Assembly: GCF_050176255.1 (NCBI RefSeq)
Contig: NZ_JBFXIE010000020.1
Origin: JBFXIE01 sp050176255
Lineage (GTDB): Bacteria; Pseudomonadota; Gammaproteobacteria; Burkholderiales; Burkholderiaceae_C
Reading direction: 5' to 3' (one strand)
Length of the DNA stretch: 51,158 bases
Part shown: positions 33,274 to 42,207 of the stretch, piece by piece
Layout: each line of letters begins with the position of its first letter
Numbering within the stretch: the first letter of the stretch is position 1
Program-made: the position numbers and the translations under genes
Notes under the pieces: generated by a model
Told to the model about the DNA's origin: nothing
Seen by the model: only the letters and a program-made list of their open reading frames with translations
Database searches by the model: none

Positions 33274-34452
33274 TCAATCGACAAAACCGTGCATCAGCTG
33301 CGTGGCGACCGCACGCGTGCGGGCATCCAGCTCCAGCAAAGCGCCGAGCGAGTCCGGGTTGGAGGGCTCCACGGCCGCCAAAGTTGCACAGTTGAGCGCA
33401 TGGATCTGGTCAAAGCGTATGCGCTGGCCGAGAAAGGCCTCCACGGCCACCTCATTGGCCGCATTGAGCACAGCCGTGGTGCCCGGCGCCGCCCGCAGCG
33501 CCTGCCACGACAGGTGCAGCCCCGGAAAGCGCGCGGCATCGGCCTCTTCGAAGGTCAGCGCGGCCAGCTGCACGAAGTCCAGGGGCGCGGCGCCGCTTTC
33601 CACCCGCTCCGGCCAAGCCAGACCACAGGCAATGGGCACGCGCATGTCAGGCGTGCCCAGCTGCGCGATGATGGACGCATCTACAAACTGCACCATCGAA
33701 TGGATGATCTGCTGCGGGTGGATGACCACCTTGATCTGGTCAGGCGCCAGATCGAACAGCCAACGCGCCTCGATCACCTCCAGCGCCTTGTTCATCATGG
33801 TGGCCGAGTCGATCGAGATCTTGCGGCCCATCGAAAAGTTGGGATGGGCGCAGGCCTGCTCGGGCGTCACGTCGCGCAGCGTGGCGGGGTCGCGCATACG
33901 AAACGGCCCGCCCGAGGCGGTCAGCAGCACATGCTGCACGCGCCGCGCCCAGGTGGCGGGGTCTTCGGGCAGACTCTGGAAGATGGCGGAATGCTCGCTG
34001 TCGATGGGCAGCAGCGTGGCGCCACCTTCACGCACGGCGGACATGAACACCTCGCCACCCACCACCAGCGCCTCTTTGTTAGCCAGCAGCAGACGCTTGC
34101 CCGCGCGTGCGGCCGCCAGACACGGTGCCAAGCCGGCAGCTCCCACGATGGCGGCCATCACGGCATCCACCTGTTCGTGCGACGCTATCACATCAAGAGC
34201 ATCTGGCGCTTTTAGCACCTGGGTTGGAAGGCTGTTTTGCTTGATTTTTTCGGCTAGCAGTTCCGCGTGCGGCGCGCTGGCCATCACCGCGTAGTGCGGG
34301 CGAAACTGCGCGCACTGGGCCAGCATCAGATCCACCTGCGTGGCGGCGCTCAGGGCGAAGACCTCATAGCGGTCGGGGTGGCGGGCCACCACGTCGAGCG
34401 TGTTGGTGCCGATGGAGCCGGTGGAGCCCAGAATCGTGAGACGTTGTTTCAT
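33274..34452 (-). CDS. dxr: 1-deoxy-D-xylulose 5-phosphate reductoisomerase
   Basis: Dxr (IspC) makes 2-C-methylerythritol 4-phosphate, the committed step of non-mevalonate isoprenoid synthesis, using NADPH. The 392-residue protein opens with the NADPH site LTILGSTGSIGTNTLDVVA, and shows VGAAGLAPCLAAARAGKRLL, LANKEALVVGG (metal and substrate residues), LTASGGPF and SIDSATMMNKALEVIEA. The ATG overlaps the cdsA stop by four bases. About residues 69-90 are encoded by a copy of the dispersed repeat, still in frame. Confidence 0.96.
   Translation of the reverse strand: MKQRLTILGSTGSIGTNTLDVVARHPDRYEVFALSAATQVDLMLAQCAQFRPHYAVMASAPHAELLAEKIKQNSLPTQVLKAPDALDVIASHEQVDAVMAAIVGAAGLAPCLAAARAGKRLLLANKEALVVGGEVFMSAVREGGATLLPIDSEHSAIFQSLPEDPATWARRVQHVLLTASGGPFRMRDPATLRDVTPEQACAHPNFSMGRKISIDSATMMNKALEVIEARWLFDLAPDQIKVVIHPQQIIHSMVQFVDASIIAQLGTPDMRVPIACGLAWPERVESGAAPLDFVQLAALTFEEADAARFPGLHLSWQALRAAPGTTAVLNAANEVAVEAFLGQRIRFDQIHALNCATLAAVEPSNPDSLGALLELDARTRAVATQLMHGFVD
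34184..34246 (+). repeat. Diverged copy of dispersed repeat inside dxr
   Basis: Plus-strand text GCTATCACATCAAGAGCATC, then TGGCGCTTTTAGCACCTGGG and TTGGAAGGCTGTTTTGC, lines up with the TAGCTGCTNGCGCTT core and the later AAGGGCT block of the other copies, with more changes. It is antisense to dxr. Confidence 0.4.
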
Positions 34453-35303
34453 GCAGTTGCAAAGTGAGAGAGCATCATGGCCAGCGGCAGTGTGGGTAGC
34501 AACGCGTCGATGCGGTCGAGCACGCCGCCGTGGCCGGGTAGCAGGCCGCTGCTATCCTTGACGCCCGCGCTGCGCTTGACCAGCGACTCGACCAGATCAC
34601 CCACCACACTCATGGTGGCCATAAACACCGCGCCGACGATGAGCAACCCCCACCCTTGCTGCGCCAGGCGGGTGTAGAAACTGGGCACATCGGCCTGCCA
34701 GATGGCGTCGCCCGCCACCCATGCAAGCGCCAGCACCAACACGCCCGCCATGCCGCCCCACACCCCCTCCCAGCTTTTGCCGGGACTGATGGACGGCGCC
34801 AGCTTGTTGCGGGTGAAGCGCAACCCGAAAGCCCGCCCCGCAAAGTAGGCAAAGATGTCTGCTGCCCAGACCAGGGTCAGCACGGACATCAGAAAGTTGA
34901 TGCCCTGCACGCGCGCCTGCACCACGGCCAGCCACGCCAACCACAGCGCCAGCACGCCACCCACAACCCGCAGAGCGCGCGGCACGCGGGGCCATCCCTC
35001 CACGCCTGCGCGCAGCAGCCAGGCACCGCACAAGACCCAGGCTGCGCCACCAAACGTCCACAACCAGGGCAGCGGTTGCTGCAGCCAGCCGCCCGCCCAG
35101 CTGAGGCCGCACAGCAGCACGCACAGCGCACCCAGCGCCACGCTAACACCATCGCCCAATCCATTGAGCCGACCCCACTCCCATGCGCCAGCAGCCATGA
35201 GCACCAGCGCAATCGCTGCAAAGGGCACATATGAGGGATACCACAGCGCCGGCAGCAAGATGGCCAGCAGAACCAAGGCGGTGATGACACGTTGCTTGAG
35301 CAT
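34449..35303 (-). CDS. cdsA: Phosphatidate cytidylyltransferase
   Basis: CdsA makes CDP-diacylglycerol from phosphatidic acid and CTP, the branch point of phospholipid synthesis. The start ATG 35303 gives 284 residues (MLKQRVITALVLLAILLPAL) and removes a non-membrane extension. The protein has about eight membrane helices and the signature KRSAGVKDSSGLLPGHGGVL followed by DRIDALL near the C-terminus; SPGKSWEGVWGG is another family segment. It overlaps dxr by four bases and follows uppS by 34 bases. Confidence 0.95.
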   Translation of the reverse strand: MLKQRVITALVLLAILLPALWYPSYVPFAAIALVLMAAGAWEWGRLNGLGDGVSVALGALCVLLCGLSWAGGWLQQPLPWLWTFGGAAWVLCGAWLLRAGVEGWPRVPRALRVVGGVLALWLAWLAVVQARVQGINFLMSVLTLVWAADIFAYFAGRAFGLRFTRNKLAPSISPGKSWEGVWGGMAGVLVLALAWVAGDAIWQADVPSFYTRLAQQGWGLLIVGAVFMATMSVVGDLVESLVKRSAGVKDSSGLLPGHGGVLDRIDALLPTLPLAMMLSHFATA

Positions 35304-35337
35304 CAGGGCCCCTTTGTCAGTGTGGAGGGCGGCAGCA

Positions 35338-36072
35338 TCAGATACGCAGACCGTCGGGATCCGCCGACTGCAGCTGCGCGGAGGTGCGACCAAAACGACG
35401 CTCGCGCGCGGCGTAGTCTGCAAAGGCCTGATCCAGCACGGACTCGTCGAAGTCGGGCCAGAGGCGGTCGCTGAAGTACAGCTCGGTGTAGGCGGCCTGC
35501 CATAGCAAAAAGTTGCTCAGACGCATCTCCCCGCCGGTGCGAATCAGCAGGTCAGGGTCGGGCACATGGGCCAGGCCCAGGGCGGCATTCAGGCTGGACT
35601 CGGTGATCGGCTCGCCCCGCGCGGCCAGCGCAGCGGCAGCCTGGGTGATGTCCCAACGCCCGCCGTAGTTGAAGCACACGTTGAGCACCAGCCGCTGATT
35701 GCCTGCCGTGGCCGCTTCGGCCTGCCGCAAACCGTCACGCACCTTGGCGGACAGGCCGGTCTGCTCGCCCACGAAGTGCAGTTGTACGCCGTCTTGTGCA
35801 AGCTGGGGCACCTCTCGCGTCAAGGCTTTGGCCAGCAGCTCCATAAGGCCGGAGACCTCATCGGCAGGGCGATTCCAGTTTTCGGAAGAAAACGCAAACA
35901 CTGTCAGCACGCGCACGCCGCGCTCGACGCACGCACGCACACAGCGCCGCAACGACTCCACCCCCTGGCGATGCCCTGCCAGGCGTGGCAACAAGCGGCG
36001 TGTGGCCCAGCGGCCATTGCCATCCATGACGATGGCGACGTGGTGGGGAATGGCTCCCTGCGCAGTGGACAT
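35338..36072 (-). CDS. uppS: Undecaprenyl diphosphate synthase
   Basis: UppS extends farnesyl diphosphate with isopentenyl units to the C55 carrier lipid for cell-wall synthesis. The 244-residue protein has the active-site segment HVAIVMDGNGRWATRR (catalytic Asp), LTVFAFSSENWNRP, and C-terminal DLLIRTGGEMRLSNFLLWQA with YTELYFSD and W-P-DF, all typical of cis-prenyltransferases. It lies between frr and cdsA as usual. Confidence 0.96.
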   Translation of the reverse strand: MSTAQGAIPHHVAIVMDGNGRWATRRLLPRLAGHRQGVESLRRCVRACVERGVRVLTVFAFSSENWNRPADEVSGLMELLAKALTREVPQLAQDGVQLHFVGEQTGLSAKVRDGLRQAEAATAGNQRLVLNVCFNYGGRWDITQAAAALAARGEPITESSLNAALGLAHVPDPDLLIRTGGEMRLSNFLLWQAAYTELYFSDRLWPDFDESVLDQAFADYAARERRFGRTSAQLQSADPDGLRI

Positions 36073-36099
36073 GAATCCTGGACCGACCTGCCAAACGGG

Positions 36100-36660
36100 T
36101 CAGATCGCCATGATTTCCTGTTCCTTGGCCGCAACCAGGGAGTCGATCTCTGCGATGTGCTTGTCGGTGGTCTTCTGGATGTCCGCTTCGGAGCGCTTTT
36201 GCTCATCCTCAGAGGCCAGCTTGTCCTTGACCAGCTTTTTGACGCCCTCATTGGCGTCGCGGCGCAGATTACGGATGGCTACCTTGGCGCCCTCGCCTTC
36301 GGTGCGCGCCAGCTTGGTCATCTCCTTGCGGCGCTCTTCGCTCATGGGCGGCATGGGCACACGGATCAAGTCGCCCATGGAGGCAGGATTCAGGCCCAGT
36401 TCGCTCTCGCGGATGGCCTTCTCGATCTTGGCGCCCATGTTCTTTTCCCAGGGCTGCACACTGATGGTGCGCGCGTCCAGCAGCGCCACGTTGGCCACCT
36501 GCGACAGCGGCACCATGGAGCCGTAATACTCGACGTGGATGGTGTCGAGCAACTGCGGGTTGGCGCGGCCGGTGCGGATCTTGGCCAGGTTGTTCTTGAA
36601 GGCGGCGATGGACTGATCCATCTTGGCTTCGGTGTTCTTCTTGATGTCGGCTATCGTCAT
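36100..36660 (-). CDS. frr: Ribosome recycling factor
   Basis: Frr splits the post-termination ribosome together with EF-G. The 186-residue size is standard. Segments MDQSIAAFKNNLAKIRTGRA, YYGSMVPLSQVANV, QPWEKNMGAKIEKAIRESEL and the C-terminal helix VKDKLASEDEQKRSEADIQK are diagnostic. It stands 57 bases after pyrH and 27 bases before uppS, within the macro-operon. Confidence 0.97.
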   Translation of the reverse strand: MTIADIKKNTEAKMDQSIAAFKNNLAKIRTGRANPQLLDTIHVEYYGSMVPLSQVANVALLDARTISVQPWEKNMGAKIEKAIRESELGLNPASMGDLIRVPMPPMSEERRKEMTKLARTEGEGAKVAIRNLRRDANEGVKKLVKDKLASEDEQKRSEADIQKTTDKHIAEIDSLVAAKEQEIMAI

Positions 36661-36717
36661 GTGAGGTTCCTCTGCAAGCAGGCAATCAGTGCGTGAATGC
36701 CGTACACGGCAAAGCTT

Positions 36718-37446
36718 TCAAGCGTACACCAATGTGCCTTCGTCCTCGCCCATCACCACGCGCTTGAGCGCACCCGGCTTGAGAATGGAGAACACGCGGA
36801 TCGGCAGCTTCTGATCGCGGCACAGGGCAAACGCCGTCGCATCCAAGATGCCCAGGTTGCGCACCATGGCCTCGTCGAACGTGAGCTTGGCGTAACGCGT
36901 GGCGGTCGGGTCTTTCATGGGGTCGGCGGTATAGACACCATCCACCTTGGTCGCTTTGAGCACCAGCTCGGCGCCGATCTCGGCGCCGCGCAGTGCCGCC
37001 GCCGTGTCCGTCGTGAAGAACGGGTTGCCCGTTCCGGCGGCGAACACCACCACCTTGCCCTCTTCGAGGTATTGCAGTGCCTTGGGCCGCACGTAAGGCT
37101 CCACCACCTGCTCGATGCCGATGGCGGACATCACGCGCGCCGTCAGCCCTTGCTTGTTCATGGCGTCGGCCAGGGCCAGCGCATTCATGACGGTGGCCAG
37201 CATGCCCATGTAATCGGCCGTAGCGCGATCCATGCCCACGGATCCGCCCGCCACACCGCGGAAGATGTTGCCCCCACCAATCACCACGGCCACCTGGACG
37301 CCCAGAAGCGTGACCTCTGCGATCTCCTCGACCATGCGCACGATGGTGGCGCGATTGATACCAAATGCATCATCGCCCATGAGCGCCTCACCAGACAACT
37401 TGAGCAGGATGCGCTTGTGGGCTGGTGCGGCGGGGGTCATGGGCAA
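36718..37446 (-). CDS. pyrH: Uridylate kinase
   Basis: PyrH phosphorylates UMP to UDP for pyrimidine nucleotide supply. The 242-residue protein shows RILLKLSGEALMGDDAFGIN, the glycine-rich VVIGGGNIFRGV, ATVMNALALADAM and the UMP-binding TGNPFFTTDTAAALR, then KATKVDGVYTADP. It follows tsf by 52 bases. The C-terminal segment ALKRVVMGEDEGTLVY is also conserved. Confidence 0.97.
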   Translation of the reverse strand: MPMTPAAPAHKRILLKLSGEALMGDDAFGINRATIVRMVEEIAEVTLLGVQVAVVIGGGNIFRGVAGGSVGMDRATADYMGMLATVMNALALADAMNKQGLTARVMSAIGIEQVVEPYVRPKALQYLEEGKVVVFAAGTGNPFFTTDTAAALRGAEIGAELVLKATKVDGVYTADPMKDPTATRYAKLTFDEAMVRNLGILDATAFALCRDQKLPIRVFSILKPGALKRVVMGEDEGTLVYA

Positions 37447-37498
37447 TTCTCCGTAAGGCTGGGCAGGATGGGGCGGACGAGGCGAAGGGCGGACGCTA

Positions 37499-38425
37499 TC
37501 AGGCGGCAGACTTGGCGGCTGCGACCTGTGCGGCCACTTCGGCGGCGAAGTCGTCCACCTTCTTCTCGATGCCTTCGCCCACCACGTACAGGGTAAAGCC
37601 CTTCACATTGGTGTTCGCAGCCTTGAGCATCTGGGCCACGGTCTGCTTGCCGTCAGCAGCCTTCACAAAGACCTGGTCGGCCAGCGAGACTTCCTTGAGG
37701 TACTTTTGCACCGCGCCGTCGATGCGCTTGGCGGTGATTTCCGCGCTCTGCGCGGGCTTGCCGGCAGCCACCAGCTCTTTGTTGGCTTCTTCGGCCTTGC
37801 CCTCGGCCACAGCACGCTCCTTGGCGATCAGCTCGGCAGGCACGTCGGCGCTGGTCAGGGACACGGGCTTCATGGCAGCGACGTGCATGGCCACATCCTT
37901 GGCAGCCGCTGCGTCACCGTCGAACTCGACGACCACGCCGATGCGCGAGCCGTGCAGGTATGCAGCCAGGTTGGAGCCGTCAAAGCGCTTGAAACGGCGG
38001 AACGACATGTTCTCGCCGATCTTGCCGATCAAGCCCTTGCGCACGTCTTCCAGCGTGGGACCGAAACCATCCTGTTCGTAAGCCAGTTGGCCCAGGGCTT
38101 GCAAGTCCGCGGGGTTGTGCTCGGCGATCAGCTTGGCGGCGGCATTGGCCATGGCGATGAAGCTGTCGTTCTTGGACACGAAGTCGGTCTCGCTGTTCAC
38201 CTCGATCAGCGCACCCACGGTGCCGTTGATGAAGGACGCCACCACGCCTTCGGCCGTCACGCGGGAAGCGGCCTTGCCAGCCTTGGTACCCAGCTTGACG
38301 CGCAGCAGTTCTTCGGCCTTGGCCATGTCGCCCTCGGCTTCGGTCAGTGCTTTCTTGCACTCCATCATGGGGGCGTCGGTCTTGGCGCGCAGTTCGGCGA
38401 CCATGCTTGCGGTAATTGCAGCCAT
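37499..38425 (-). CDS. tsf: Elongation factor Ts
   Basis: EF-Ts recycles EF-Tu by releasing GDP. The start is ATG 38425 (MAAITASMVAELRAKTDAPM), giving 308 residues; the frame upstream is out of keeping with the family. The EF-Tu-contact segment MMECKKALTEAEGDMAKA and the core repeat SETDFVSKNDSFIAMA are present, as is the LEDVRKGLIGKIGENM stretch. A likely terminator or attenuator precedes it, between rpsB and tsf. Confidence 0.97.
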   Translation of the reverse strand: MAAITASMVAELRAKTDAPMMECKKALTEAEGDMAKAEELLRVKLGTKAGKAASRVTAEGVVASFINGTVGALIEVNSETDFVSKNDSFIAMANAAAKLIAEHNPADLQALGQLAYEQDGFGPTLEDVRKGLIGKIGENMSFRRFKRFDGSNLAAYLHGSRIGVVVEFDGDAAAAKDVAMHVAAMKPVSLTSADVPAELIAKERAVAEGKAEEANKELVAAGKPAQSAEITAKRIDGAVQKYLKEVSLADQVFVKAADGKQTVAQMLKAANTNVKGFTLYVVGEGIEKKVDDFAAEVAAQVAAAKSAA

Positions 38426-38471
38426 CGTGTTTCTCCAGTTCTCGGGTTCAGTTCTTGCAGGATCAAAAGCT

Positions 38472-38501
38472 AAAAAAAAAGGGGGCTCACCAGGGGCCCC
38501 G
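38472..38501 (-). terminator. Hairpin with T run between rpsB and tsf
   Basis: On the minus strand GGGGC (38500-38496) pairs with GCCCC (38486-38482) across a loop of nine bases, and a further C and nine T follow. This has the form of an intrinsic terminator. As tsf needs expression too, it probably acts as a partial terminator that lowers tsf and downstream transcription relative to rpsB, as known in other bacteria. Confidence 0.65.
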
Positions 38502-38531
38502 CTTTTTTGCGACGCATCGCGCAGCCCGTTA

Positions 38532-39284
38532 TTAGGCGGCGTTTTCGTCCACTTCCACGAATTCGTCGGAGCCTTCGCCGGCAACAGCCTTCACAACGTC
38601 GTTCACGGCGTTGGCGCGGCCTTCCAGGATGGCGTCGGCAATGCCGCGAGCATACAGAGCCACGGCCTTGGCGGAGTCGTCATTGCCAGGAATCACGTAG
38701 TCGATGCCTTCGGGCGAGTGGTTGGAATCCACCACGCCGATCAGCGGAATGCCCAGCTTCTTGGCCTCAGCCACTGCAATCTTGTGGTAGCCCACGTCGA
38801 TCACGAAGATGGCGTCAGGCAGGGCCGTCATGTCCTGGATGCCGCCGATATCCTTTTCCAGCTTTTCCAGCTCGCGGGCAAACATGAGCTGCTCTTTCTT
38901 GCTCATGCTTTCGAGGCCGGCTTCCTGCTGGGCCTTCATGTCCTTCAGGCGCTTGATGGATGTCTTGACGGTCTTGAAGTTGGTCAGCATGCCGCCCAGC
39001 CAACGCTGGTCCACGAAGGGCACGCCAGCGCGCTGCGCCTGCTCGGACACCAGCTCGCGGGCCTGGCGCTTGGTGCCGACCATCAGAATGGTGCCGCGAT
39101 TGGCCGCCAGCTGCTTGGCAAACTTCTGCGCCTCCTGGAACATCGGCAGCGATTTTTCCAGGTTGATGATGTGAATCTTGTTGCGATGGCCAAAGATGTA
39201 GGGGGCCATCTTGGGGTTCCAGAAGCGTGTCTGGTGACCAAAGTGGACACCGGCTTCCAGCATTTCGCGCATGGTGACGGACAT
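38532..39284 (-). CDS. rpsB: 30S ribosomal protein S2
   Basis: S2 is part of the small ribosomal subunit. The start is ATG 39284 (MSVTMREMLEAGVHFGHQTR) with GGAGA nearby; 250 residues. Family segments are FWNPKMAPYIFGHRNKIHII, FVDQRWLGGMLTNFKTV, DAIFVIDVGYHKIAVAEAKK and IGVVDSNHSPEGIDYVIPGN. The acidic C-terminus (DEFVEVDENAA) is usual in this group. It opens the macro-operon, with its promoter in the 243-base gap upstream. Confidence 0.97.
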   Translation of the reverse strand: MSVTMREMLEAGVHFGHQTRFWNPKMAPYIFGHRNKIHIINLEKSLPMFQEAQKFAKQLAANRGTILMVGTKRQARELVSEQAQRAGVPFVDQRWLGGMLTNFKTVKTSIKRLKDMKAQQEAGLESMSKKEQLMFARELEKLEKDIGGIQDMTALPDAIFVIDVGYHKIAVAEAKKLGIPLIGVVDSNHSPEGIDYVIPGNDDSAKAVALYARGIADAILEGRANAVNDVVKAVAGEGSDEFVEVDENAA

Positions 39285-39527
39285 GAAGTTTCTCCGAAGG
39301 TTGGGTCTAAAATCCAGCGCCAATAATCACGATCCGCCAGAGCCAGCAAGTGCGCGCCGGCAATATGCCTGGCATTTGAATCACTGCTGTTCAACTGTGT
39401 TGTGCGGGCCGCAACACCTTGTGGGGGCTGGTTTGCGATTAGCCTCACCGATTACTGCGCGCCGCGCCTGCGTTGATTACGCATCCACAGCGGCCCAGAT
39501 ACCAGCAAAGCCGAAAGAGTTTAGCAC
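39285..39527. promoter_or_regulatory. Divergent promoter region between rpsB and the amidase gene
   Basis: This 243-base gap must carry the promoter of the essential rpsB-tsf operon on the minus strand and possibly one for the amidase gene on the plus strand. A loose minus-strand pair, TTGCTG followed after 15 bases by GATTAT, is only a weak promoter match. The rpsB leader is long enough for an S2 autoregulatory structure, but I could not define one. Confidence 0.4.
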
Positions 39528-40877
39528 ATGCCCATGCATCCCGACCTTATATCTGTCCGCAGCCAGATCACTGGCGAGCGTGTCAGTGCGCTTGACGTAC
39601 TGGAGCGCTGCATCGCCGCGGCCGAGTCCCCCGTCTGCGCCCATGTTTTTCGCCAGACCTGCTACCCCGCAGCCCGCGCAGCGGCCACCGCCGCGGGCGT
39701 GGAGCAACGGCCGCTGGCCGGACTTGCCGTATCGGTCAAGGATCTGTTTGACGTCCAGGGCATGACGACTGCCGCGGGCTCCGCCGTGCTGGCGGACGCA
39801 CCACCCGCGCAGGCTGACAGCCCGGCCGTGGCGCGCCTGCGCCGCGCAGGGGCGGCGATCATCGGGCGCACCCATATGGTCGAGTTCGCCTTCTCGGGCG
39901 TGGGCGTGAACCCCCATTTCGGCACGCCAGCAGCCTACGACACACGCCACGGCGCCCTGCCCGGCCCGGCGCGCGTGTGCGGCGGTTCCTCGTCGGGCGC
40001 GGGGGTGTCGGTGGCCACGGGCGCGGCCTTCATCGGGCTGGGCTCGGACACCGGTGGCTCCATCCGCATACCGGCCGCGCTCAATGGCATCGTGGGTTTC
40101 AAAAGCACCGCGTGCCTGGTGCCCACGACAGGCACGGTGCCGCTGTCCACCACGCTGGACACCGCCTGTGCGCTGACCCGCACGGTGCGCGACGCCATCG
40201 TGGCGCACGAAATCCTGGCCGCGCGGCGCATCACGCGCAGCCCTGCGCCGTTGTCTGCATGGCGGCTGGCCGTGCCCTCCACGCTGTTTCTTGACGGGTT
40301 GGATGACACCGTCGCTGCGGCATTCGAGCGCACGCTGACCCAGTTGCGCCGCGCGGGCGCGCACATCACCGAGATCGCCCTGCCCGAGACCGCGCAGCTG
40401 GCCGAGGTGAATGCCACAGGCGGTTTTTCCGCCGCCGAGAGCTACGCCTGGCACCGGACGCTGCTGCAGCGAAGCGGCAGCGGCTACGACCCGCGCGTCA
40501 AAAGCCGCATCGAGCGCGGCGCCAGCATGTCCGCCGCCGACTACATCGACCTGCTGCAGGCGCGCCGCGCATGGATTGAGCGCATGCGGGCGGCCACAGC
40601 GGGCTTTGACGCCCTGCTGTCGCCCACGGTGCCCATCGTGGCGCCCACCATCGCGTCGGTGGCGCCTGGCAACGAGCGCGATGCCGAATTTTTTCGCGTC
40701 AACGGTCTGCTGCTGCGCAACACCGGCGTGGTCAACATGCTGGACGGCTGCGGCCTGTCGCTGCCCTGCCACCAGGCGGGCGAGCTGCCGGTGGGCCTGA
40801 TGGTGTGGCATGGCGCGCTGCGCGACGACGCGGTGCTCAACATCAGTCTGCTGATCGAGAAGGAACTACAAAAATAG
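39528..40877 (+). CDS. Amidase-signature family hydrolase
   Basis: Amidase-signature enzymes cleave amide bonds with a Ser-cisSer-Lys triad. All three are visible in the 449-residue protein: Lys in VSVKDLFDVQG, the cis-Ser in VCGGSSSGAGVSVA, and the nucleophile in GSDTGGSIRIPAAL. It is shorter than GatA (about 485) and lacks gatB/gatC neighbours, so it is a metabolic amidase rather than the tRNA-Gln amidotransferase. A FAD oxidoreductase gene follows after 52 bases, with a repeat copy in the gap. The substrate is unknown. Confidence 0.88.
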   Translation: MPMHPDLISVRSQITGERVSALDVLERCIAAAESPVCAHVFRQTCYPAARAAATAAGVEQRPLAGLAVSVKDLFDVQGMTTAAGSAVLADAPPAQADSPAVARLRRAGAAIIGRTHMVEFAFSGVGVNPHFGTPAAYDTRHGALPGPARVCGGSSSGAGVSVATGAAFIGLGSDTGGSIRIPAALNGIVGFKSTACLVPTTGTVPLSTTLDTACALTRTVRDAIVAHEILAARRITRSPAPLSAWRLAVPSTLFLDGLDDTVAAAFERTLTQLRRAGAHITEIALPETAQLAEVNATGGFSAAESYAWHRTLLQRSGSGYDPRVKSRIERGASMSAADYIDLLQARRAWIERMRAATAGFDALLSPTVPIVAPTIASVAPGNERDAEFFRVNGLLLRNTGVVNMLDGCGLSLPCHQAGELPVGLMVWHGALRDDAVLNISLLIEKELQK

Positions 40878-40919
40878 TAGCTGCCAGCGCTTATCCTTTC
40901 TGGGTTAGACGCACTTTTC
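40867..40919 (+). repeat. Copy of dispersed repeat at the 3' end of the amidase gene
   Basis: CTACAAAAATAGTAGCTGCC, then AGCGCTTATCCTTTCTGGG and TTAGACGCACTTTT, matches the left half and core of the repeat. It supplies the last codons of the amidase frame (LQK and stop) and fills the gap before the oxidoreductase gene. Confidence 0.55.
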
Positions 40920-40929
40920 ACTCAAACTC

Positions 40930-42186
40930 ATGCAGATCGCAATCGTGGGCGCCGGCATTGTCGGCGCGGCCACAGCTTATGAACTGGCCACCGACGGCCA
41001 CCAAGTCACCGTTTTCGAGCAGCGCGCCGCTGCTGCTGAAGAAGCCAGCTTTGGCAGCGCGGGCATGCTGGCACCATCGCTTCTCGTGCCCTGGGCTGCG
41101 CCGGGCATCGGCGGGCCGCTGCGCCGCCAAATCCAAGGCGCAAACGCCACGCCGCGCCTGACCAGCGGCGCAGGCATGACCGGCCTGGGTTGGCTCTGGC
41201 GCTGGTCGCGGGCCGGGCGCGGGCCGGATGCGCAGGCACGCCTTGGCGCGCTGCAGCGCCTGGGCAGCTACAGCCTGGAGCGCACGCGCGCGCTGGCGCA
41301 GCGGTTTGAAGCAGACCTGGAAACCAGCCGCGGCACCCTGGTGCTGCTGCGCCGGCCGCAGGATCTGCAGCGTGTGCAACCTGCGCTGCAGGTGCTGCGC
41401 GATGCGGGCGTCGCCCTGAGCGAAGTGGACGCCGCCACAGCCCGCCTGATCGAGCCCGGGCTGGCCGCCGACGTGCCGCTGGCCGGCGCCCTGCACGCGC
41501 CCGATGGCGAGGCCGGCAATTGCCGCCTGTTTGTGCACACGCTGCGCCAGGCTGCCCTGAACCAAGGGGCGCGGTTCCTGTTCAGCACACGGGTGCACTC
41601 GCTGTCCGCCCGCTCGGCGAGCCTGCGCGTCGAGGGCGAAGACGCACCCCGGCACTTTGATGCCGTGGTGCTGTGCGCCGGTCTGGCCAGCGCAGCCCTG
41701 TTGCACCCGGTGGGGCTGCGCCTGCCCATGGCGGGCGTACATGGCTACACCGTCAGCGCGCCCGTGCGTGAGGACACCCATGCGCCGCAGGGCACCGTGA
41801 TCGACCCGGTGCACCGCATCACCATCACCCGCCAGGGCCAGCGCGTGCGCGCGTCCGGCGGCGCCGAGATCGGCCGCGGCGCCAGTTCCCACCACGCGCA
41901 CCATGCGCCCACGCTGCAGACGCTGTACCTGGCGCTGTCGGGGTGGTTTCCGGGCGGCGCGCTCACCTCGTCACCCCAGGTGCAGGTCTGGCGCGGCGCA
42001 CGCCCCACGCTGCCCGACGGCGCGCCCGCCATCGGCGCCAGCGGCATTTCCGGGCTGTGGCTCAACGCCGGACACGGCGCCTGCGGCTGGGCCCAGGCCT
42101 GCGGCAGCGCGCGCGCCCTGGCCGACCTGATCGCCCAGCGCACACCCGCCATTGACCTGCAACCCTTTGCGCCGCAGCGCTTTTGA
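40930..42186 (+). CDS. FAD-dependent oxidoreductase, D-amino-acid dehydrogenase (DadA)-like
   Basis: The 418-residue protein opens MQIAIVGAGIVGAATAYELA, the GxGxxG dinucleotide fold for FAD, followed by VTVFEQRAAAAEEASFGSAG with the acid that holds the ribose, and SAGMLAPS, a DadA-type segment. The C-terminal part has WRGARPTLPDGAPAIG and GLWLNAGHGACGWAQACG, the second FAD contact seen in this family. It may oxidise D-amino acids or related imino acids. It follows an amidase gene that could release such a substrate from an amide. No export signal is seen. Confidence 0.85.
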   Translation: MQIAIVGAGIVGAATAYELATDGHQVTVFEQRAAAAEEASFGSAGMLAPSLLVPWAAPGIGGPLRRQIQGANATPRLTSGAGMTGLGWLWRWSRAGRGPDAQARLGALQRLGSYSLERTRALAQRFEADLETSRGTLVLLRRPQDLQRVQPALQVLRDAGVALSEVDAATARLIEPGLAADVPLAGALHAPDGEAGNCRLFVHTLRQAALNQGARFLFSTRVHSLSARSASLRVEGEDAPRHFDAVVLCAGLASAALLHPVGLRLPMAGVHGYTVSAPVREDTHAPQGTVIDPVHRITITRQGQRVRASGGAEIGRGASSHHAHHAPTLQTLYLALSGWFPGGALTSSPQVQVWRGARPTLPDGAPAIGASGISGLWLNAGHGACGWAQACGSARALADLIAQRTPAIDLQPFAPQRF

Positions 42187-42207
42187 CCCCGGCGGCCTGG
42201 CGCCACA

